A DNA stretch of 64,000 nucleotides from Clostridia bacterium (GCA_017437005.1 JAFSBZ010000006.1:1-64000); one strand, 5' to 3'. Shown: positions 52,612 through 61,831, numbered from the stretch's first letter. Numbers and translations: made by a program. The notes: generated from the letters alone by a model not told the origin.

Positions 52612-53349
52612 ATGCCATTTCAAACCGTGTTTAAGCGATATGAAGTTAAATATATAATAACCTCCGAACAAAAGCAAAAAATACTTGAAGCTATGAACCC
52701 ATATATGAAATTAGATAAATACGGGCGCACTACTATCCGCAACCTTTATTTTGATACCGATACATTTCTTCTTATACGAAGGTCTATTGAAAAACCTGTA
52801 TATAAAGAAAAATTACGTATTCGTAGCTATGGTAGGACAAATGCCAATAGCACGGTGTTTGTCGAACTGAAGAAAAAACACAAACACGTGGTATATAAAC
52901 GGCGAATAGCCCTGCCCGAACACGAGGCAATAGAGTGGTTGTGCAATCGAAACAGCGACAACTATACACAAATTTCACAAGAAATAGATTATTTTTTAAA
53001 TTATTACAAAACATTGCATCCTACGGTTTTTCTTTCGTACGAGCGCGAAGCCTTTTACGCAAATGACGGTTCAGATTTTAGACTAACTTTTGATGACAGT
53101 ATTTTGTGTCGGCAAACCGATTTGTCATTGGCGGCCGATATTTACGGAACACCTATCCTTCCTGAAAATATGGTTTTAATGGAAATCAAATGCGCAGGCG
53201 GTATCCCTCTTTGGATGACCGATATTCTTTCAAAAGAGCATATATATAAAACATCTTTCTCAAAATACGGAACAGCGTACAAAACGCTTATTTTTCCGCA
53301 AAAACATAAAATAAATTCCTATAATATGTTGGAGGTTAACAATGTTTAA
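52612..53349 (+). CDS. VTC-domain (polyphosphate polymerase-like) protein
   Basis: A 245-residue protein of the VTC family, whose yeast member Vtc4 makes polyphosphate. The tunnel-domain pattern is visible: FKRYEVKYII, RNLYFDTD, KLRIRSYG, VFVELKKKHKHVVYKRR and, late, LMEIKCAGG. The basic residues in these strands are those that bind phosphate in the family. In Clostridia such proteins pair with DUF4956 membrane proteins, as here. Whether the bacterial form makes polyphosphate is not established to my knowledge. Confidence 0.87.
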   Translation: MPFQTVFKRYEVKYIITSEQKQKILEAMNPYMKLDKYGRTTIRNLYFDTDTFLLIRRSIEKPVYKEKLRIRSYGRTNANSTVFVELKKKHKHVVYKRRIALPEHEAIEWLCNRNSDNYTQISQEIDYFLNYYKTLHPTVFLSYEREAFYANDGSDFRLTFDDSILCRQTDLSLAADIYGTPILPENMVLMEIKCAGGIPLWMTDILSKEHIYKTSFSKYGTAYKTLIFPQKHKINSYNMLEVNNV

Positions 53350-54037
53350 GGATATTTTTAAGGGATTATTTGATACCGATATTACTTCGGTAATAAGCGT
53401 AACCGATTTTATGCTGTGCTTGGCAACTTCGTTAATGCTTGGGCTTGTAATGGCGCTTGCGTATATGTACCGAACCCGCTATACCAAAAGCTTTGTAGTA
53501 ACACTTGCGCTGCTTCCTGCAGTTGTGTGTATAGTTATAATGATGGTAAACGGTAACGTTGGCGCAGGTGTTGCGGTGGCGGGCGCGTTCAGTTTGGTGC
53601 GTTTTCGTTCGGTTCCCGGCACCGCAAAAGAGATTTGCACGCTGTTTTTAGCAATGGGCGCAGGACTTATTACAGGTATGGGCTATCTTGGCTTTGCAGC
53701 GCTGTTTACAATTGTTATGTGCATAATGTTTGTAATATATAATCTTTTGGATTTTGGCGCAAAAAAGAATTCGGAAAAATACAAAAGTATTAGAATAACC
53801 ATTCCCGAGGATTTAGATTATACGGGCGTTTTTGATGATATCTTTAATCAATATACAAGCTCATCTTACCTTGTCGGAGTAAAAACCACCAATATGGGAA
53901 GTATGTTTAAGCTAACTTATAATATAGTGATGCGTGATATCACCAAAGAGAAAGAAATGATTGATAAAATTCGTTGCCGTAACGGAAATCTTGAAATAAC
54001 CGTTTCAAGACAGGAAACCACCGTTTCAGAGCTTTAA
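53342..54037 (+). CDS. DUF4956 membrane protein
   Basis: A 231-residue protein with about four membrane segments (about 20-130), the conserved GAFSLVRFRSVPGTAKEI segment of the DUF4956 family, and a cytoplasmic C-terminal domain of ~90 residues. It overlaps the VTC gene by 8 bp, so the two are coupled and likely form a membrane complex. Function unknown. Confidence 0.9.
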   Translation: MFKDIFKGLFDTDITSVISVTDFMLCLATSLMLGLVMALAYMYRTRYTKSFVVTLALLPAVVCIVIMMVNGNVGAGVAVAGAFSLVRFRSVPGTAKEICTLFLAMGAGLITGMGYLGFAALFTIVMCIMFVIYNLLDFGAKKNSEKYKSIRITIPEDLDYTGVFDDIFNQYTSSSYLVGVKTTNMGSMFKLTYNIVMRDITKEKEMIDKIRCRNGNLEITVSRQETTVSEL

Positions 54038-54050
54038 TCAGTGGTGCTAT

Positions 54051-55880
54051 ATGAAGAAAATTATATCTGTATTATTAATTTTATCGCTGTTTTGTTGTTT
54101 GTTTACAGGCTGTGGAAAATCAACTACGGGCAATAATGTTGTTGACAACCTTAGCAATATTGATACAACTGCAGACCCCGTAGATGTGGACTTTTCAAAG
54201 ACCTATGAGGATATGTTTACCGCCCGCGATACAAAAACCGATTATGCCAACGACCAAAGTGTTACTATAAACTTAAACGGCAGTTCGGCTACTGCAAGCT
54301 CAGACAGCGTAAAAATATCGGGCAGTACCGTTACCATTACACAAGAAGCAACCTATATAATCTCGGGTACACTTACCGACGGTATGATTATAGTAAATGC
54401 TCCGGATACCGCAAAATTACAAATTATATTAAACGGAGTGGATATAACCAGTAATACCTGTGCTGCTATATACGTTCTTGAAGCCGACAAGGTGTTTTTA
54501 ACCCTTGCTGATAGTACCCAAAACACCATTGCAAACGGCGGTAGCTTTACCGCGATTGATGAAAACAATATTGATGCGGCGCTCTTTTCAAAGCAAGACC
54601 TTACTCTTAACGGCAGTGGCGCTCTTACGGTAAATTCACCCGCAGGTCACGGTATTGTATGTAAGGATGACCTTGTTTTTACAGGCGGTAGCTACACCGT
54701 AAATTCGTCATCGCACGGGCTTGACGTAAACGACAGCGTGCGCGTTGCAGGCGACACAACAATTAACGTGGACGCGGGAAAAGACGGCATTCACTGTGAA
54801 AATTCCGATGATGCATCACTCGGTTTTATTTATATGTCAAACGGAACAATAAAAATCGAGGCTGAGGGCGACGGTATATCCGCAGGCTCATATATACAAA
54901 TCGAAGACGGCTCGCTTGACCTTTTGGTTGGAGGCGGTAGTGTAAACGGTACAAAAGAATCCTCTGACAATTTTGGTGGATTTATGGGCGGCGGCAGGCC
55001 CGGGCAAATGAGGCCCAACAACACCCAAAGCAGTACCGTTACCGACGAAAGCAGCACCAGTATGAAGGGTATAAAAGCGGCAAATAGTATACTCGTAAGC
55101 GGCGGTAGTTTTAATATAGATTCGGCGGATGATGCGGTCCATTCCGATGTGTCTGTCACAATAAACGGCGGTTTGTTTGAAATTGCCTCGGGTGATGACG
55201 CCATCCACGCCGAAGAAACACTCACATTAACTGCGGGCGAGATAAATATAACCAAAAGCTACGAAGGACTCGAAGCGCTTAATATTGATATTAAGGGCGG
55301 CGACATAAAATTAGTTGCAAGTGATGACGGGCTAAATGCCGCAGGCGGAACCGACCAAAGCGGCATAACAGGAGGCCGCGACGGTATGTTTGGCACAAAA
55401 GGCGGTATGGGTGACAGACCCGGCGATATGGGCGGCGGAATGTCGTCCTCGTCTAACGGCAGTATCGTTATTTCGGGCGGAAAATTACACATTAACTCTT
55501 CGGGCGACGGTATAGATGCAAACGGCACACTCGCGATATCGGGTGGATATACGGTCGTTGTTGGCCCAACTCAAGGCGATACCGCAACGCTTGATTATGA
55601 TAAAAGCGCCACTATTTCGGGTGGTACGTTTATTGGAACGGGAGCTTCGGGTATGGCTCAAAGCTTTAGTGATTCGTCGCAGGGTGTCATAGCACTCAGT
55701 GTAGGTAACTGCTCGGCAAACACACAAATTATTTTAAAAGATAAAAAGAAAAACACGCTTATAAGCCATCAGCCCGAGCTTAATTTTGCGGTGGTGATAC
55801 TTTCAAGTCCTGAGATAGTAAAGGGCGAAACATACTCTATTACAGTAGGAACCGAAACAGGCGAATTTGAAGCAAGTTGA
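54051..55880 (+). CDS. Beta-helix carbohydrate-binding lipoprotein (Cthe_2159-like)
   Basis: A 609-residue lipoprotein with lipobox FTGC (Cys near 21). The body is a right-handed beta-helix built of repeated GDGI/ADDAVH/DDGLNA turns, like the acidic-polysaccharide-binding protein Cthe_2159 of Clostridium thermocellum. Aspartate-rich turns suggest calcium binding. Two Gly/Met/Pro-rich inserts (GGGRPGQM near 310 and DRPGDMGGGM near 455) interrupt the helix. It follows DUF4956 by 13 bp. CotH, often found in such clusters, is absent here. Confidence 0.85.
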   Translation: MKKIISVLLILSLFCCLFTGCGKSTTGNNVVDNLSNIDTTADPVDVDFSKTYEDMFTARDTKTDYANDQSVTINLNGSSATASSDSVKISGSTVTITQEATYIISGTLTDGMIIVNAPDTAKLQIILNGVDITSNTCAAIYVLEADKVFLTLADSTQNTIANGGSFTAIDENNIDAALFSKQDLTLNGSGALTVNSPAGHGIVCKDDLVFTGGSYTVNSSSHGLDVNDSVRVAGDTTINVDAGKDGIHCENSDDASLGFIYMSNGTIKIEAEGDGISAGSYIQIEDGSLDLLVGGGSVNGTKESSDNFGGFMGGGRPGQMRPNNTQSSTVTDESSTSMKGIKAANSILVSGGSFNIDSADDAVHSDVSVTINGGLFEIASGDDAIHAEETLTLTAGEINITKSYEGLEALNIDIKGGDIKLVASDDGLNAAGGTDQSGITGGRDGMFGTKGGMGDRPGDMGGGMSSSSNGSIVISGGKLHINSSGDGIDANGTLAISGGYTVVVGPTQGDTATLDYDKSATISGGTFIGTGASGMAQSFSDSSQGVIALSVGNCSANTQIILKDKKKNTLISHQPELNFAVVILSSPEIVKGETYSITVGTETGEFEAS

Positions 55881-55898
55881 TATAAAATTTTGCAAAAA

Positions 55899-55930
55899 AA
55901 TAACAGCGCGGCATAAACCACGCTGTTATT
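55899..55930. terminator. Terminator between the VTC operon and the lic operon
   Basis: A 10-bp stem, AATAACAGCG (55899-55908) with CGCTGTTATT (55921-55930), between convergent genes. Confidence 0.85.
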
Positions 55931-55943
55931 AAGTAAAATTATC

Positions 55944-56909
55944 TTATTTATTTTTACTAAAAATTTCTTTAAAATCGGCTGCGGCAAAAATGCTGCACAA
56001 AAGAACAACAACAGTACAAATTATTGAAATTGTGCTTGGTGCGGTAAGGGTAATTATTGATGTAAAAATAACTGCCCACGCGCCATAGGTTACGTTGAGT
56101 CCCATAGCCTTTGATGCGCCAATCTGCGAGATTGCTTTGTAGTAGAAAAGGTATGAAACTGTAGCCGCCAAGCCTGCTGCCGCAATTGTTGGTATTAACC
56201 AAGGAGCCTCGCTTGTGAAAAGGTTTACCGAAAATTTCCAACCATCTGCAATGCCCCAACCCTTTATTAAGGAAATTGCAGGTAAAAGAATAATACCGTA
56301 GGTAAGTGCAGATGTTGTTTGACGAATTTGAAGCGCATATTCGTCGGTAACTTCTGGGTCGGTAAGACTTTTTGCCAAAATAACCGCTTCAATACCCCAA
56401 CCAAATGAACAAAGTATTGCGCCCAATATACCAAGAGCGTAGTTTGTTGCGTTCATTTCGGGTGAATAGTAAAGACCGTAAACACCAAGTAATGTTGCAA
56501 TAAGGAAAAGCCATTGATACCATTTCATCTTTTCCTTTAAGAAAAGAAAGGCAAGCACCGCGCCAATGGCGGGGAAAACAGCCGACGCAACCGCGCCGAT
56601 TGATGCGCCCATATAGTTAACCGACATAACATAGCCCGTCATACCTATAGGACCGCCAATAACTGCGGCAAGAACTACATATTTACCGCTTTTGGTTTTA
56701 AAAGCCTTCCATACGTTCTTTAAATTACCCCTAATACCGTTGTAAACTGCCGACCATATAGCCGAAAAGGCATCGTGTAAAAATGTGCTCACAAAAGGAG
56801 CTAAAAAGATCGCCTGCTCGGTAGAAAGAAATGGTGACATATTTAGTGCGTAGCCCAAAACAATTGTTTCAATGGCCCAAGTAATACCTGCAATAATACC
56901 AGCTAACAT
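55944..56909 (-). CDS. licB: LicB-type DMT transporter, probable choline importer
   Basis: A 321-residue protein with about ten membrane segments in two EamA-like halves. It is the third gene of a licC-licA-licB set, which gives its likely substrate, choline or a related amino alcohol; sequence alone gives only the DMT family. It starts 17 bp after licA behind AGGAGG. A weaker alternative is a general drug/metabolite transporter. Confidence 0.8.
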   Translation of the reverse strand: MLAGIIAGITWAIETIVLGYALNMSPFLSTEQAIFLAPFVSTFLHDAFSAIWSAVYNGIRGNLKNVWKAFKTKSGKYVVLAAVIGGPIGMTGYVMSVNYMGASIGAVASAVFPAIGAVLAFLFLKEKMKWYQWLFLIATLLGVYGLYYSPEMNATNYALGILGAILCSFGWGIEAVILAKSLTDPEVTDEYALQIRQTTSALTYGIILLPAISLIKGWGIADGWKFSVNLFTSEAPWLIPTIAAAGLAATVSYLFYYKAISQIGASKAMGLNVTYGAWAVIFTSIITLTAPSTISIICTVVVLLCSIFAAADFKEIFSKNK

Positions 56910-56926
56910 AGTGTTTCCTCCTAAAT

Positions 56927-57826
56927 TTACAGTTGTTTGTATTGTTTTATAAAGCCTTTAAGTCGGGCATATCTTTCCTGTGCCCAATCCTCCATTGGCT
57001 GTCCGTCATAAGGAACTCTGGCTTTTGCCCAAAGTGTCCATAGATAGTCAACATAGATTTTGTTTGCAAGAAAATGCTTTTTATCAATTGTGTCTGGTGT
57101 GCGACCTAAGTAAGCCGTCAAAAGCTTAAGATCACATTCATCGTCATAGACAGCTTCGATAGATACGTCGGCAACGTCCCACATACCGTCGTTCATTCCT
57201 GCGTATTCCCAGTCAATAAGGTACATTTTTCCGTCGCCTTCAACCCAGTTTTCACAAAGGGAGTCGTTATGGCAAGGCACCTTTTTAATATCAATGTTTG
57301 AGTCTATTTCCGCTTTTATTTGCATAACCGCGGCTTTTGTCTGATCATAGTCATCAAACATAGAAACGTTTTTATCAAAAATGATTTTTTCGTATCCTGC
57401 CGCCATTTCAAAAACCTCAAAAGGAACGCCTGTGTCGACATTGCAAGAATGAAGCTTTTTAAAAATCTCGGCAACCTGACCGATATGCTTGTCCTGATGG
57501 AGCAATTCAGAAGACATTGTTATTGCGTTTTTGATATACTTTGTTACCTTTGAGCCGTCTTCGCCAAAGTATAGCATTTCGGCATCAATACCCAACGAGC
57601 AAGCAAGATTTGTGCTTTTCTTTTCATCGCTGCGCACAATCATTTCTTCGGTGCCTTCGCCTGGGATGCGAACAACATACTCATTACCGTCTTCTAAAGT
57701 GATTTTATAGGTATGATTTGTAAGTCCCCCCATTCTTGAGATTTCGCTGTAATCGTCTTTGCCAAAAACCAAGGACAAAAGACTTTTTACCTTAGGTATA
57801 TCTTCTTTTAAAATTTCTTTTGCCAC
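56927..57826 (-). CDS. licA: LicA-type choline kinase
   Basis: A 299-residue APH/choline kinase-fold protein that would phosphorylate choline. The Brenner motif is in CHNDSLCENWV (catalytic Asp near 194) and the metal-binding LIDWEYAGMND follows. The N-terminal GGLTNHTYKI is the nucleotide loop. It starts 2 bp after licC. Confidence 0.88.
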   Translation of the reverse strand: MAKEILKEDIPKVKSLLSLVFGKDDYSEISRMGGLTNHTYKITLEDGNEYVVRIPGEGTEEMIVRSDEKKSTNLACSLGIDAEMLYFGEDGSKVTKYIKNAITMSSELLHQDKHIGQVAEIFKKLHSCNVDTGVPFEVFEMAAGYEKIIFDKNVSMFDDYDQTKAAVMQIKAEIDSNIDIKKVPCHNDSLCENWVEGDGKMYLIDWEYAGMNDGMWDVADVSIEAVYDDECDLKLLTAYLGRTPDTIDKKHFLANKIYVDYLWTLWAKARVPYDGQPMEDWAQERYARLKGFIKQYKQL

Positions 57827-57828
57827 AT

Positions 57829-58704
57829 TTATAGCCTCCTTACTGTTTTTTCTTTGTAGGAATAACTGTATTTTTTGTTGTCGGCTTTAAAGGTAAAACC
57901 GGCAGCTTCAAGGGTATCGTCTTTGTAAGCGGTAACCTCGGTAATATCAGACTCGTTACAACAAAGCTCATGTGCAACAGCTTTTAATATTTGCGAACGC
58001 GTGTCTGAAATGTAACTTTTATCAAAATCTCGCAACTCGTCAAGTGTGTCAAATTCAAAAATAATATCGTCACCATACTTACGTATTTTCATATCAAGCT
58101 CGTTAATATGTTCCATATAAATGCTTTCCCATAACAAATTTGCGGTTTTGGGAAGATTGTACTCTGCAACAAGAATATCAACAAACTTATCGCTGAATTC
58201 TTTGCTCCAAAAGGTGTGACCCAGCATATACCAGCTGTTTTCGCCGCCGATAGTAACGTTTGTAATAATGTCATTAGCATCGTATTCAATACACCATTCT
58301 TTTGTTTCGCCGTTGGCGTAAACAGCGGCGTAGTAACAATCGCTTACTTCGGCTTCAAAAGGATTTTTTAAAAAGTAATTATCTGACGAGCAAATATAAC
58401 TGTTTGCCAAAATATCCTTTACGGCATAAATGCTTGCGTTGTTGTTGCGTGTGTTGTAGTCGGGATTATTAACAATGTGAACACCAAATTTTTCTTCCAA
58501 ATAAAGAAACGCTTCACTCATATAACCCACAACTATATAAATTTCGGGTACACCCGCTTCTTTTAACTGGCGAATTTGCCTTTCGATAAGCACCTCGCCC
58601 TTAACCTCTATGAGCGCCTTTGGCTTTTCAAACGAAAGCGGCGCAAAACGGCTGGCGGTACCTGCCGCCATAATTACCGCGTTATCAACCTTATACATTA
58701 ACAA
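57829..58704 (-). CDS. licC: LicC-type phosphocholine cytidylyltransferase
   Basis: A 291-residue nucleotidyltransferase that would make CDP-choline. The N-terminal signature VIMAAGTASRFAPLS and KPKALIEVKGEVLIERQI are intact, as is the metal-binding SSDNYF. The first ~225 residues are the catalytic domain, and a ~60-residue C-terminal part follows. The start is ambiguous: TTG at 58704 is 5 nt from GAGGAG, ATG at 58698 is 11 nt. It opens the lic operon. Confidence 0.87.
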   Translation of the reverse strand: MLMYKVDNAVIMAAGTASRFAPLSFEKPKALIEVKGEVLIERQIRQLKEAGVPEIYIVVGYMSEAFLYLEEKFGVHIVNNPDYNTRNNNASIYAVKDILANSYICSSDNYFLKNPFEAEVSDCYYAAVYANGETKEWCIEYDANDIITNVTIGGENSWYMLGHTFWSKEFSDKFVDILVAEYNLPKTANLLWESIYMEHINELDMKIRKYGDDIIFEFDTLDELRDFDKSYISDTRSQILKAVAHELCCNESDITEVTAYKDDTLEAAGFTFKADNKKYSYSYKEKTVRRL

Positions 58705-58835
58705 TCATTCTCCTCAACACCAAACATTACCGCAATATATAACTGTTTTTATGATATCACATAAATCAATTTAAATCAACCTTTTTGTATTTAAGAGGAA
58801 CCTGCCGTGTAACTTAATAAGATTTATACAAAAAC

Positions 58836-58864
58836 TTGACTGTAATAATACGGTGTGTTATAAT
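58836..58864 (+). promoter_or_regulatory. Promoter of the potassium uptake operon
   Basis: TTGACT (58836-58841), 17 bp and a perfect TATAAT (58859-58864). It gives a leader of about 85 nt. Confidence 0.85.
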
Positions 58865-58890
58865 GGTTAAAATAATATATGTAAATGGAA

Positions 58891-58926
58891 CCAGCTGTCT
58901 GCAGAGGAAGTTGGCACTTTTTGTTT
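58891..58926 (+). promoter_or_regulatory. Leader hairpin with T-run before the potassium channel gene
   Basis: CCAGCT (58891-58896) pairs with AGTTGG (58909-58914), one G-U, then CACTTTTTGTTTTTT. It lies between promoter and start codon, so it may be an attenuator. Confidence 0.45.
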
Positions 58927-58956
58927 TTTAGTAAAATTAGGATGTATGATGAATTT

Positions 58957-60315
58957 ATGAAAAAACAACGTATTAGGATATCCACAACACATATTATATT
59001 GCTGAGCTTTTTGATAACGATATTAGCAGGAGCACTGTTGCTTTCGCTTCCCATAAGCTCGGCGGACGGAACGGCAACAGCTTTTTTGGATGCGCTTTTT
59101 ACTGCAACAACCTCCACCTGTGTTACGGGCTTGGTGGTAATTCCCACCGTTACTTCTTGGAGTGTTTTCGGGCAAGCGGTGATTTTGATACTGATTCAGA
59201 TCGGCGGTCTTGGTGTTATCACCATTATGTCAGGGCTGATGATACTTCTGCACAAGAAAATAGGTATCGGCGACAGACTACTCTTGCAAGATGCGTTTAA
59301 TCTTAATTCTCTTTCGGGGCTTGTTCGGTTTGTAAAAAAGGTCGTAACCGGAACACTCATTATAGAAGGCATCGGAGCTCTGCTTTATATGACGGTTTTT
59401 ATACCTGAGTTTGGTGCAAAAGGAATATGGATATCGGTGTTCACTTCCGTTTCTGCCTTTTGCAATGCGGGTATAGATATTATCGCCGAAAACAGCCTTT
59501 GCAATTATGCGCTTAATCCCGTTATCAATATTGTTACGTGCGCTTTAATTATCTTGGGCGGCATCGGCTATATCGTTTGGTGGGATGTACTCAGGGTATT
59601 AAAAAATGCACGAACGAAGAAAGTGAGATTTTTTAGAGCTCTTACCCTACACAGTAAAATCGCTATTATAACAACCTTTATTTTGATTTTTGTAGGTGCG
59701 GCATTTATTTTTGCGTTTGAATATAACAATCCGCAAACACTGGGAGATTATACGTTACTTCAAAAAATTGAGGTATCCCTGTTTCAGTCCATTACAACAA
59801 GAACCGCCGGCTTTGCTACAGTACCACAAGAAAATCTTACAAACGCAAGCGCTATTGTATGCTTGCTGTTGATGTTTATTGGTGGTTCGCCCATTGGTAC
59901 AGCAGGTGGTATCAAAACTGTTACATTTTTGGTGCTTGTGGCATCGGCGTTTGCTACTATCCGCAACAAAGAAGATACCGAGATTTTTGGCAGGCGGCTA
60001 ACAAAACAGGCTGTTAACAAGGCGGTTGCCGTTACCTGTATGTCTTTTATTATTATGTTTACTTCAACGGTTTTGCTCTCGGCAGTAACGGATGCAAACG
60101 CACTCGATATTTTTTATGAAACGGTTAGTGCTACTGCAACGGTAGGCCTTACAAGAAATCTTACGGCATCTCTCGGTAGTGTTGGTAAGCTTATCATTAT
60201 CATAACGATGTATCTCGGCAGAGTAGGTCCTATATCCTTGGCGGTTGCATTTAGGCGAAGAAAGGATAATCAAAATATTGTAAGAAACCCCATTCAAGAA
60301 ATCAGCGTGGGATAA
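58957..60315 (+). CDS. Potassium uptake membrane subunit (KtrB/TrkH family)
   Basis: A 452-residue channel-like subunit with the four-fold M1-P-M2 repeat; selectivity-filter-like segments include TTSTCVTGLV, VSAFCNAGID, TTRTAGFATV and VSATATVGLTRN. It imports K+ with the cytoplasmic RCK subunit encoded 15 bp downstream. ATG at 58957 matches family N-termini; an in-frame ATG at 58942 is possible and no strong ribosome site separates them. Confidence 0.9.
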   Translation: MKKQRIRISTTHIILLSFLITILAGALLLSLPISSADGTATAFLDALFTATTSTCVTGLVVIPTVTSWSVFGQAVILILIQIGGLGVITIMSGLMILLHKKIGIGDRLLLQDAFNLNSLSGLVRFVKKVVTGTLIIEGIGALLYMTVFIPEFGAKGIWISVFTSVSAFCNAGIDIIAENSLCNYALNPVINIVTCALIILGGIGYIVWWDVLRVLKNARTKKVRFFRALTLHSKIAIITTFILIFVGAAFIFAFEYNNPQTLGDYTLLQKIEVSLFQSITTRTAGFATVPQENLTNASAIVCLLLMFIGGSPIGTAGGIKTVTFLVLVASAFATIRNKEDTEIFGRRLTKQAVNKAVAVTCMSFIIMFTSTVLLSAVTDANALDIFYETVSATATVGLTRNLTASLGSVGKLIIIITMYLGRVGPISLAVAFRRRKDNQNIVRNPIQEISVG

Positions 60316-60330
60316 GAAAGGTAAATTATT

Positions 60331-60981
60331 ATGAGTATAAGTAAAACATACGCAGTGTTAGGACTTGGTAGATATGGCAGAGCAGTTGCTGAAGAGCTTG
60401 TGAATAATGGCGCAGAAGTTTTGGCTGTTGATATCAACCAAAACAATGTCAACAATGCAATTGAAACCATACCCGTTTGCAAATGCGCCGATATTACCGA
60501 GCCGGAAGCGGTAAAAAGACTTGGCATATCAAATATTGATGTTGTAATTGTTGCGATGGCAAGTAATCTTGAAGCCAGTGTTATGGCGGTAACGCTTTGT
60601 AAAGAAGCCGGTGTGCCTACCGTTATCGTTAAATGCGGCAATGAAATGCACCAAAAAATTTTAAGCCGTGTGGGTGCCGACAGAGTGATTTTTCCCGAAA
60701 AAGAATCGGGAACACGTCTTGCTAAAAATCTGCTTACATCCGGCTTTTCGGAAATGATAGAGCTTTCAGATGAAGTGTCTATGGTAGAAATAGATGTAAG
60801 GAATGAGTGGGTTGGTAAAACGCTGATAGAACTCAGCCTTCGCAAAAAATACTCCATTAACGTTGTTGCAATACGAAACGGTGATAAAATCAGCACAACG
60901 GTTGATCCTGCGCTACCTCTTGAAACAGGAATGCAACTTATCGTTATCGCCAATACTTTAAAACTGAAAAAATTGAAATAA
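60331..60981 (+). CDS. Potassium uptake regulatory subunit (KtrA/TrkA family)
   Basis: A 216-residue RCK protein. The N-terminal Rossmann domain has YAVLGLGRYGRAVAEEL and an acidic residue at the end of beta-2 (VDIN), binding ATP or NAD. The C-terminal RCK_C domain (about 130-216) usually senses ligands such as c-di-AMP. It gates the membrane subunit upstream. Confidence 0.93.
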   Translation: MSISKTYAVLGLGRYGRAVAEELVNNGAEVLAVDINQNNVNNAIETIPVCKCADITEPEAVKRLGISNIDVVIVAMASNLEASVMAVTLCKEAGVPTVIVKCGNEMHQKILSRVGADRVIFPEKESGTRLAKNLLTSGFSEMIELSDEVSMVEIDVRNEWVGKTLIELSLRKKYSINVVAIRNGDKISTTVDPALPLETGMQLIVIANTLKLKKLK

Positions 60982-60993
60982 CGCGGTGAACGT

Positions 60994-61218
60994 ATGAAAG
61001 AACATAAGAAAAAATTAATTGCACCGATTGTTGTTTCAATAATTATGGTATTATATTATGTTGTTTACTTTGGCATTTTAATAGCATTAATAAACGGCAT
61101 TTGGAAATGGCTTTTAGGTATTATTCCACTTGCTTTTACTGCTGTTATGCTTAAAGTTTGCATAGAAAGAATTAATGAAATAAAGAAAGGTGAAGAAGAT
61201 GATCTTAGTAAATACTGA
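60994..61218 (+). CDS. Small membrane protein, 74 aa
   Basis: Two hydrophobic helices (about residues 10-33 and 38-53) with a basic N-terminus and a charged tail. No family recognised. It starts 12 bp after the RCK gene and overlaps the YbjQ gene by 20 bp, so it belongs to the same operon. Confidence 0.7.
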   Translation: MKEHKKKLIAPIVVSIIMVLYYVVYFGILIALINGIWKWLLGIIPLAFTAVMLKVCIERINEIKKGEEDDLSKY

Positions 61219-61516
61219 TTACATCAGCGGCAAGGAACTTGAAATGTTAGGGCTTGTAAAGGGAAGCACTATCCAGTCAAAACATATAGGAAAAGACATT
61301 TCCCAAAGCTTTAAAACCTTGGTCGGCGGAGAACTTAAGGCATACAACGAAATGATGAATGAAGCACGCGCTCTTGCTACCAAGAGAATGGTTGCAGAAG
61401 CTGAAGAACTCGGCGCAGATGCTATTGTTAATATTCGCTATGCCTCATCTGCTATTATGCAGGGCGCAGCAGAGGTTATTGCATACGGTACAGCAGTTAA
61501 GTTCATTGAAAAATAA
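61199..61516 (+). CDS. YbjQ/UPF0145 family protein
   Basis: A 105-residue protein of the YbjQ family, a small oligomeric fold of unknown function annotated as possibly heavy-metal binding. GLVKGSTIQSKHIGKDI and MVAEAEELGADAIVNIRY are family motifs. ATG at 61199 follows AAAGG by 8 nt; the GTG at 61190 is too near that site. It is the last gene of the potassium operon. Confidence 0.9.
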   Translation: MILVNTDYISGKELEMLGLVKGSTIQSKHIGKDISQSFKTLVGGELKAYNEMMNEARALATKRMVAEAEELGADAIVNIRYASSAIMQGAAEVIAYGTAVKFIEK

Positions 61517-61541
61517 TCGTTTTAAAAAAAGTTTTGTTTTT

Positions 61542-61578
61542 AAAAAGGGCGATGACATTTTTAGTCATCGCCCTTTTT
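61542..61578 (+). terminator. Terminator of the potassium operon
   Basis: A 15-bp perfect stem, AAAAAGGGCGATGAC (61542-61556) with GTCATCGCCCTTTTT (61564-61578). Confidence 0.92.
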
Positions 61579-61684
61579 ATATATTGATTTAATAATCTAA
61601 AAACAATTGGAAAATCTGCTCATTGTTTCTACAAAAAGTGTGATACTAATAACACATTAAATTTGTAAAAAAGGAGATTTATAT

Positions 61685-61759
61685 ATGAAAGCAACAGGAA
61701 TAGTTCGTAGAATAGAGGCCCGTATTATAATAACACAAAAGCCGCTTAAAGCCGCATAA
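61685..61759 (+). pseudogene. Remnant of a SpoVT/AbrB-type gene, copy A
   Basis: ATG at 61685 behind AAGGAG. The first ten residues, MKATGIVRRI, equal the start of SpoVT/AbrB regulators; the frame then diverges (EARIIITQKPLKAA) and stops after 24 codons. The rest of the DNA-binding domain is missing. It could still be a translated peptide. Confidence 0.65.
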
Positions 61760-61831
61760 ACACTGGGTTTTGGAGCAAATTTTCAAGAAAATTTTTAACG
61801 AAAAGTAGCATATTTTGATCTATACATAGCA

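Noticed and set aside
58865-58956. c-di-AMP (ydaO) riboswitch before the potassium operon
   Set aside because: The leader is only about 85 nt and lacks the long conserved core of that class.
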